Shown here one piece after another: positions 58,682 through 64,000 of a stretch of DNA of 64,000 nucleotides. The notes beneath the pieces were generated by a model. It ran no database searches. It was not told the DNA's origin and was given only the letters and a program-made list of their open reading frames with translations. The stretch comes from Eremothecium cymbalariae DBVPG#7215 (lineage: Eukaryota; Ascomycota; Saccharomycetes; Saccharomycetales; Saccharomycetaceae). The stretch lies in contig NC_016455.1 of the NCBI RefSeq assembly GCF_000235365.1, positions 434,001 through 498,000 of the forward strand, given 5' to 3'. The translations under genes were made by a program, and so were the position numbers. Position 1 is the first letter of the stretch, and every line of letters starts with the position of its first letter.

Positions 58682-60877
58682 TTATTCGATTTGCACTATG
58701 CTCATGATTCTTCTACCATGAGGTGTATTCCTGATAGGACCAATTAACATTGGTTTCAAAATTTCCGTTAAACGATTGTAAAGATAAGAATTTGCAGGTT
58801 TTGCAACATCTAATGCAGTTTGCAAGACATAATTTCCAAATCCATCGTGCAATAACTGTTCTATACCATGACTAGCACCAGTATTTAATAACTCAGCGAT
58901 CATAATTTCTGCGACAATAGGAGTCCGCAGGATTTTTTCAACCACATTAGAACCAAATTTGTGTAGAGATAATTCAATAATTCTTGGCTTTAATATATTG
59001 ACTATTTCATGCGTATGACGGTGATTGGATCCAAGCTCTGATTCTTTTGTTAATATGTACTGGACAACATAATTTCCAAAGGGATCTAAAGTTAGTAAGT
59101 TAACATTGTCCAAGATATTGTCGCACAGCTGTTTGCGTTGTTCTTTGTTTCCATGATCCAAACAGCGCTGCAATACACAACATCCATGCCTATGAGTAGC
59201 AATTTTAACACATTCCTTGCATGCCGCATCGAAGATAAATTGAGATTCTGCAGAAGATAACCTTTGAAGACATTTTTGGACAACATGGTTACCATTTAAG
59301 TCTCTGCTTAACTCAACCACAGAGTCTCTTAAAGAACTGATAATAGTTTGCGATTCCACTTCAGTATCGATGCATTCGACTAGTTTCTGCAACGCCCTGG
59401 TTCCATGTGGGTCCAGAGCTATGGAGACAAACCGAGGAGCAGACGATTTAACCAAAGTGATCCTTTGTTCCTCAGTTACCCTTTCAACTAGTTTCTGAAT
59501 CAAATAGTTACCAAAAGAGTCTGTCATCAGTTCTACAACATATTGATTGGTTTCTTCAAAGATAGAAGTGGCCGCTTCCGAACCACCAATATCCAACTGC
59601 CTCTGTAGGAAACGGCAACCGTGTTGGTCTTTGCATAAAGAGTAAATTTTTCCAATATATTCTTCTAATTTAGCATCAGCATAGCGAGCTACATCATCAG
59701 ACCTACTGTTGTGGTGATGATGGTGGTGGTGATGATGGTGGTGGTGGTTGTGACCGCCACGGAACTTGTTGCTTTCAGCTCCATTACGAATATTCCCATT
59801 GTTATGGGAAGTATTACTGGGGTTGTTCCGTTTTCCACCCTGACCATTACGAGAACGAGTGCTAGTGTGATAATGTGGACTACCATTTGGAGCAGCTAGC
59901 ATCTGATGATGAGGTACCATATGGGTAGGAAATGGATGATTTCCTGGAGGGGGATACATCCAACCATTATTACCGTCCATTGGAGATGGTGAAACATTGC
60001 CGTTAGGAAGTTGAAGACCATTCATATGCTGAGAAGCAGTAAGTGGCGAAGTCCCAGGAATGGGAGAAAATGGAGAAGTAAACCCATATCCAGGGAAAGG
60101 TGATGGAATACTGTAGTTTGGACCCGCTACAGATGGAATGTGTCCAGAAAGAACTGGGTTTGGTTGTAGCAAGGGGCCTCCATAAGGGTATGCAGCTTGT
60201 GGGTAACTCGTATCAACCAGTTCTCCACCTTTGGCGTCATTTGCCGTCTTAGAGTCATCATCGGTGGGGTCTGCTTTTGTCAATGGGGCTGTGTGAATAC
60301 CTCCAAGCAATTCAGTATTGGTAATACTGTGAAAAGTCTGCCTTCTATGAGCCACTCCAGGTTCATTGGGTGGCAAATGTTCTTCATCCTCGATGCTAGT
60401 TGCTGCTGCGACCGCCGTTTTGGTCGCGGTTGCATCGGCAAATGAGGAACTATGCATAAACTGATAGTCCTGACTAGCTGACCACAAGGGTTCAGGAACA
60501 ATCTCGAGACCGGACGTTTGTGGAGGAGTAGGTACCATAGGGTTGCTAAAATCACCTGCCGCGCTGGAATCCAACGGAACCATAGTCCCATCCCCTGGAG
60601 GGAAAAACCCATTATGAGGAATGTGCATCAAAGGATATGGAAGGAACGGATTTATCATCTGAGGATGTGGAGGAGGTTGAAATATCCCATTGGGCTGTAA
60701 ATGCACACCGTTAGGACCACTAGCAGCAGAATCCTCCCCATGCTGCAACTCAGCTGAACCAACATTTTTGGTCTCTTCCAGATCGTCCAAATGTAATTGT
60801 CCTAAAGCCGCATTGATCGTCTCTGGAATTACTGCCTCACTCGACTGCGTTCCACTATCAGTTGGAACCTGAGGCAT
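58682..60877 (-). CDS. PUF4: Puf4, Pumilio-family RNA-binding protein
   Basis: 731 residues (S. cerevisiae 888). Puf4 binds 3' UTRs with a 9-base element and recruits deadenylation factors; its targets include many ribosome biogenesis mRNAs. The N-terminal half (1 to about 380) is disordered and rich in Pro, Asn, Ser and Gly. A run of 14 histidines with one break-free GHN lead-in is near residues 376-392. The C-terminal eight Puf repeats (about 400-731) are clear: DQHGCRFLQRQ, DSFGNYLIQKLVE, DPHGTRALQKLVE, DLNGNHVVQKCLQ, HRHGCCVLQRCLD, DPFGNYVVQYILT, HKFGSNVVEKIL and DGFGNYVLQTALD. Three Puf4-like elements lie just upstream of its start codon. It is the YGL014W orthologue and is convergent with PDR1, as in S. 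cerevisiae. Confidence 0.97.
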   Translation of the reverse strand: MPQVPTDSGTQSSEAVIPETINAALGQLHLDDLEETKNVGSAELQHGEDSAASGPNGVHLQPNGIFQPPPHPQMINPFLPYPLMHIPHNGFFPPGDGTMVPLDSSAAGDFSNPMVPTPPQTSGLEIVPEPLWSASQDYQFMHSSSFADATATKTAVAAATSIEDEEHLPPNEPGVAHRRQTFHSITNTELLGGIHTAPLTKADPTDDDSKTANDAKGGELVDTSYPQAAYPYGGPLLQPNPVLSGHIPSVAGPNYSIPSPFPGYGFTSPFSPIPGTSPLTASQHMNGLQLPNGNVSPSPMDGNNGWMYPPPGNHPFPTHMVPHHQMLAAPNGSPHYHTSTRSRNGQGGKRNNPSNTSHNNGNIRNGAESNKFRGGHNHHHHHHHHHHHHNSRSDDVARYADAKLEEYIGKIYSLCKDQHGCRFLQRQLDIGGSEAATSIFEETNQYVVELMTDSFGNYLIQKLVERVTEEQRITLVKSSAPRFVSIALDPHGTRALQKLVECIDTEVESQTIISSLRDSVVELSRDLNGNHVVQKCLQRLSSAESQFIFDAACKECVKIATHRHGCCVLQRCLDHGNKEQRKQLCDNILDNVNLLTLDPFGNYVVQYILTKESELGSNHRHTHEIVNILKPRIIELSLHKFGSNVVEKILRTPIVAEIMIAELLNTGASHGIEQLLHDGFGNYVLQTALDVAKPANSYLYNRLTEILKPMLIGPIRNTPHGRRIMSIVQIE

Positions 60878-60910
60878 CCCGCTTCAAACTATTTCTTCTT
60901 CGTTTTCTAC

Positions 60911-60919
60911 TAATGTACA
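60911..60919 (-). promoter_or_regulatory. Puf4-type element, copy 1, upstream of PUF4
   Basis: The PUF4 sense strand reads UGUACAUUA, an exact match to the Puf4 element, followed by GU as in the other two copies. It is 34-42 bases before the ATG and so almost certainly in the 5' UTR. Confidence 0.65.
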
Positions 60920-60984
60920 GAATGTTTGTCACCAATTGATACCCTCCAAATAAAAAATATGCCAAATGGAAAGCCTATAACAAC

Positions 60985-60993
60985 TAATGTACA
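60985..60993 (-). promoter_or_regulatory. Puf4-type element, copy 2, upstream of PUF4
   Basis: Same UGUACAUUA sequence on the PUF4 sense strand, 108-116 bases before the ATG. The flanks (CAU before, GU after) match copy 3. Confidence 0.6.
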
Positions 60994-61076
60994 ATGATAC
61001 TTGATTTCAAAATAGAGTAGAACACACGCACCTGAAATAAAATAGGACTAAAATACAGTTTTTAAGATACCAACAC

Positions 61077-61085
61077 TAATGTACA
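61077..61085 (-). promoter_or_regulatory. Puf4-type element, copy 3, upstream of PUF4
   Basis: Same UGUACAUUA sequence on the PUF4 sense strand, 200-208 bases before the ATG. Whether it is transcribed depends on the PUF4 start site. Confidence 0.5.
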
Positions 61086-61347
61086 ATGAGGAACGAGATA
61101 TCTAACACTCAATTTTTCAAACAACACAATATTAAGTGAGAGTAAGGTGCGAGTATCTGCAGCTATTAGGTAACAATTAACACACACTCTTTTGAACTCC
61201 TATCAAAACTTGAATTGTATGTCTAAAGTTTTGAGAAGTAACCCTACAACTACTTTTCGAATCTGTACAATTATAAACATGCTTAATTCGCCTTGTCTTC
61301 CAAATTTCTTACAGACATGCTGCTGAAAAAAAAATTTTCCTCTTGGC

Positions 61348-61354
61348 CGGGTAA
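61348..61354 (-). promoter_or_regulatory. Reb1-type site between PUF4 and PMA1
   Basis: CGGGTAA, the reverse complement of the Reb1 core TTACCCG, is about 470 bases upstream of PUF4. It is a candidate promoter or nucleosome-boundary site. Confidence 0.45.
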
Positions 61355-61598
61355 CGTATTTGATTTAGCATTATGTACGAAATTCGAAACTTGACAAATC
61401 CGTCCCTCCTGTCGTTTTGATGTGGTGACAGTAAGCATGCATATATATATACAGAAGAGGCAGAATATTATGAGTCCTAATTAGGATAGAATGGCAGATT
61501 ATATGAAAAATAATACATTAACCAATAGAATATAGATATAATAACTACAAAAAGTGCATGTGCGTGTGTGCGTTGGTGCATGTGTATGTCGGTACGAA

Positions 61599-61606
61599 TT
61601 ACCCGC
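61599..61606 (+). promoter_or_regulatory. Reb1-type site downstream of PMA1
   Basis: TTACCCGC is a full Reb1 match about 330 bases past the PMA1 stop. In yeast, Reb1 sites behind strong genes can act as roadblocks that end read-through transcription, so PMA1 insulation is a plausible role. Confidence 0.45.
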
Positions 61607-61936
61607 ATACCAATGTTACAGGGAAGTAGGACTGTGGACAATTAAGGCTCAGTCTTCCATCTGTAAAATGCGGGAGATCCTTAGTCAGGGGAGTTCTCCC
61701 ACGTTCGCTTGGTAAAATCCACAGAATTCGAATTTGGTGTGTACCTGGGTAAAAAGGACAGCGACCGGAGAAACTGTGGAAGTGTCAAAAAAGTTGGAAG
61801 TCGATTGTACGTGTTTATAATAAAAGGGATGTTAATCGAGCCTGGTACCTTTTAAAATGCTCGAGATTTACCAAGTCCCAGATAAATTAAAAATTAAAAA
61901 AATTCAAACGATAAAATGATCTCTGAATGTGTGCAA

Positions 61937-64000
61937 TTAGTTGTCCTTTTCGTGCTGGGTAGAGACTCTTTGCATGGCAACCAAGAAATCTTCAACAGAC
62001 CTGCCAGATGGCTTCTCTCTTAATGGTTTACCATTCATTAATCTGTCGAAAGACTCTGAGGTGAACATTAAGTAATAAGCACCACCCATGGCACAGAACA
62101 CACCAAAAGAGAAGACCCAGACTCTGACAACGGTGACGATGTCGCTCGAGTTCTGAGACCGCCAGCCGAATACTGTAAAGAGGGTAGCAATAATGTCAAC
62201 TAGGAACACAGCACCAGACAATTGCCATGATGGGACAGAAGTCCAGAATGGACCAGCAGCTCTGGTAATGAAGATCAACCAGTTTTCAGTCAAAGAGATT
62301 TGAAGGAACAAGACACCGTCAATAGAACCAAAGTTCTCGATGATACCATGCCTCTTCACGAACATAGTGGTCAATGTAATCCAGGAACCAATCGCTAAGA
62401 TAATACCCAAAATGACGGACATACCCCATAATCTGGGTAGGTTCCACTTGACTGGCTTAGGGTCATATGGAGCGTTGTCGTAAGCAATAGCCAAAGTAGC
62501 GACGTCGGCAAAAATGGCAATGAACACAACCAATTCAATGTTCATAGAACGGTTCAAGATGGCAATCCATAGACCAAAGAAGATCTCCAAGTGCAAAGAC
62601 AAGGCAATACGGTAAACAACATAAGAATACATTCTGTGGAAAATTTGCCTGGAAGTCTTCAAAGCATCAATAATAGCAGATAAACCAGGGGCCAAAAACA
62701 CAATATCAGCAGCAGATCTGGCGGCATCAGTAGCACCTTCAACAGCAATACCAGTGTCAGCCTTCTTCAAAGAAGGAGCATCATTAACACCATCACCAGT
62801 CATGGCAACCAAGTAACCTCTTTGTTGCAGGATTTCAACAACATTATACTTGTGTTGTGGGAAAACTTCAGCAAATCCATCAGCATTTTCAACGAAATCG
62901 GCCAATTCGGAACCTGGCATATCACCGCCACCACCTAGACCTAATCTTTCAGCATTGTAAATGTTAGTACCCAAACCCAATTGTCTACAAGTCTCTTTTG
63001 CAATACCAACAGCATCACCGGTCAACATCTTGACGCTCAAACCCAAGTGTCTAGCTTCATTGACAGTTTGAGCAGTGTCGTCTCTTGGAGGATCCATACA
63101 TGGCATAACACCCAAAATTTCCCAGTGACCTTCACCTCTCTTTCTGGCAACACCTAGAGCTCTGAAGCCTCTAGAAGCCAATTCAGCAACCTTGTTTTCG
63201 TAATTCTCCTTGATATCTTCTGGAACCAAATGGTTCTCCTCAACAGTTTTCAAAACAAATAGAGGAGCACCCTTAACACAAACAATTCTTTCACCCTCTG
63301 GGGATTCAACGATAGCAGTAACCTTCTTAGAAACTGGGTCGAATGGATGGAACTCCAAAACCTTGTATTTAGTCAAAGCAGCTTTTGCTCTTGGGTAGCT
63401 AATCAAAGACTTCAAGAAAGCTTTGTCAATAGCATCCAAACCTTTCTTCTTTCTTGAGGCAGCTAAACAAGCAGTCAACATCAAATCATCTGGATCAACG
63501 CCCTCAACAGTGTAAGGTTCGTGCAATGACAACTTGTTCTTGGTCAAAGTACCGGTCTTGTCGGAACATAAGATCTCCACACCAGCCAAGGACTCAATTG
63601 CAGACAACTTTTGAACAATAGCCTTCTTTTTGGCCAAGTAGGCGGCACCAACAGCCATAGTTGTGGTGACAACTGCAGGTAAACCAACTGGAACACCAAC
63701 AATCGTAATAGCCAGGGTGTATCTCAAGATTCTAACGGTACCGTTAGACCTGTAGAAAGACGCGACCCAAACAACTAACAAGGTAAAAATGACCAAAACC
63801 AATAAGATAGTACCAATACCGTTCAACACTTCGGTAAAGTGACCGCTACCAGCTGCAGCCTTGTTAACCAAAGCTGCAGCTTTACCAACGAAGGTGTTGT
63901 CACCAGTGGCAGTGACAATCATGAAACCCTCACCTCTCTTGACAGTTGAAGAAGAGAAGGTAGCATCACCATATCTCTTGTCTACAGCCAAGGATTCACC
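61937..64000 (-). CDS. PMA1: Pma1 plasma-membrane H+-ATPase, C-terminal part (cut by window edge)
   Basis: The frame runs off the right edge, so only the last 687 residues are seen (S. cerevisiae Pma1 918). Pma1 is the P-type proton pump that generates the plasma-membrane potential. Seen: [12 protein letters not shown] of the actuator domain, the phosphorylation motif [13 protein letters not shown], the KGAP nucleotide site, [58 protein letters not shown], then the remaining membrane helices. The C-terminal autoinhibitory tail ends [10 protein letters not shown], conserving the Ser-Thr pair phosphorylated on glucose activation. Codon use is strongly biased, as fits an abundant protein. PMA1 keeps its S. 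cerevisiae strand relative to KAP122, although the block between is inverted. Confidence 0.98.
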   Translation of the reverse strand, partial: GESLAVDKRYGDATFSSSTVKRGEGFMIVTATGDNTFVGKAAALVNKAAAGSGHFTEVLNGIGTILLVLVIFTLLVVWVASFYRSNGTVRILRYTLAITIVGVPVGLPAVVTTTMAVGAAYLAKKKAIVQKLSAIESLAGVEILCSDKTGTLTKNKLSLHEPYTVEGVDPDDLMLTACLAASRKKKGLDAIDKAFLKSLISYPRAKAALTKYKVLEFHPFDPVSKKVTAIVESPEGERIVCVKGAPLFVLKTVEENHLVPEDIKENYENKVAELASRGFRALGVARKRGEGHWEILGVMPCMDPPRDDTAQTVNEARHLGLSVKMLTGDAVGIAKETCRQLGLGTNIYNAERLGLGGGGDMPGSELADFVENADGFAEVFPQHKYNVVEILQQRGYLVAMTGDGVNDAPSLKKADTGIAVEGATDAARSAADIVFLAPGLSAIIDALKTSRQIFHRMYSYVVYRIALSLHLEIFFGLWIAILNRSMNIELVVFIAIFADVATLAIAYDNAPYDPKPVKWNLPRLWGMSVILGIILAIGSWITLTTMFVKRHGIIENFGSIDGVLFLQISLTENWLIFITRAAGPFWTSVPSWQLSGAVFLVDIIATLFTVFGWRSQNSSDIVTVVRVWVFSFGVFCAMGGAYYLMFTSESFDRLMNGKPLREKPSGRSVEDFLVAMQRVSTQHEKDN

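Larger units (their letters stand above)
60878..61936. other. Intergenic region PUF4-PMA1
   Basis: This is the PUF4 5' region (leftward) and the PMA1 3' end. It contains three copies of the Puf4-type motif in the first 210 bases and two Reb1 sites. CA/TG-rich and TATA-rich stretches lie around 61440 and 61555-61585. There is no coding frame of note. It is also the right edge of the inverted block. Confidence 0.6.

Overview
This is nuclear DNA of a budding yeast (Saccharomycetaceae) that did not pass through the whole-genome duplication, or of a lineage that keeps that ancestral gene order. Genes are dense and almost intronless, the base composition is AT-rich, and nearly every long reading frame is recognisable as a Saccharomyces cerevisiae orthologue. 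Blocks that lie on two S. cerevisiae chromosomes are interleaved here into one order: YDR086-089 with YER158-162, and YGL009-019 with YBL005-008. A tandem RHO1 pair, whose first copy has histidine instead of tyrosine in switch I, matches what I recall of Eremothecium (Ashbya) RHO1a/RHO1b. I therefore favour an Eremothecium-like species with moderate GC, such as a relative of E. cymbalariae. The species is an inference.

Layout. 1-12.5 kb: the 3' part of a giant FMP27/YPR117W lipid-transfer gene, MMS1, RHO1a, RHO1b, MRP2 and a tRNA-Lys(CUU); MMS1-RHO1-MRP2 is the S. cerevisiae YPR164-166 order. 13.3-30.5 kb: an AFR1/YER158C-like gene, a sodium:solute symporter with no close S. cerevisiae counterpart known to me, BUR6, SSS1, RRP1, SLU7, VTC5, SPT2 and RAD4. 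31.2-64 kb: CKB1, JAC1, ATE1, KAP122 (with an unannotated 5' intron), an ARO8-type aminotransferase, HIR1, LEU1, SLA1, MPO1, SCL1, an LDB7-like gene, PDR1/PDR3, PUF4 and the 3' part of PMA1. The LEU1-to-PUF4 block is inverted relative to S. cerevisiae chromosome VII, and ERG4 is missing from its expected place between SCL1 and PDR1.

The genes are housekeeping functions, not one pathway: cell-wall signalling and actin/endocytosis (RHO1, SLA1), DNA repair and chromatin (MMS1, RAD4, SPT2, HIR1, BUR6), secretion (SSS1), RNA processing (RRP1, SLU7, PUF4), metabolism (LEU1, ARO8, MPO1), mitochondrial biogenesis (MRP2, JAC1) and plasma-membrane energetics (PMA1). Readable regulation includes a Leu3 site before LEU1, a proteasome control element before SCL1, and Puf3-type sites after MRP2 and JAC1.

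The most interesting signals are three copies of an 11-nt motif just upstream of PUF4, each of which reads on the sense strand as a full Puf4 recognition element (possible autoregulation); two long intergenic palindromes (46 and 52 bp); the KAP122 intron after only eight codons; and an in-frame ATG leader before MMS1 interrupted by a single TAG. No CRISPR array, complete transposon, prophage or defence-type locus was seen.
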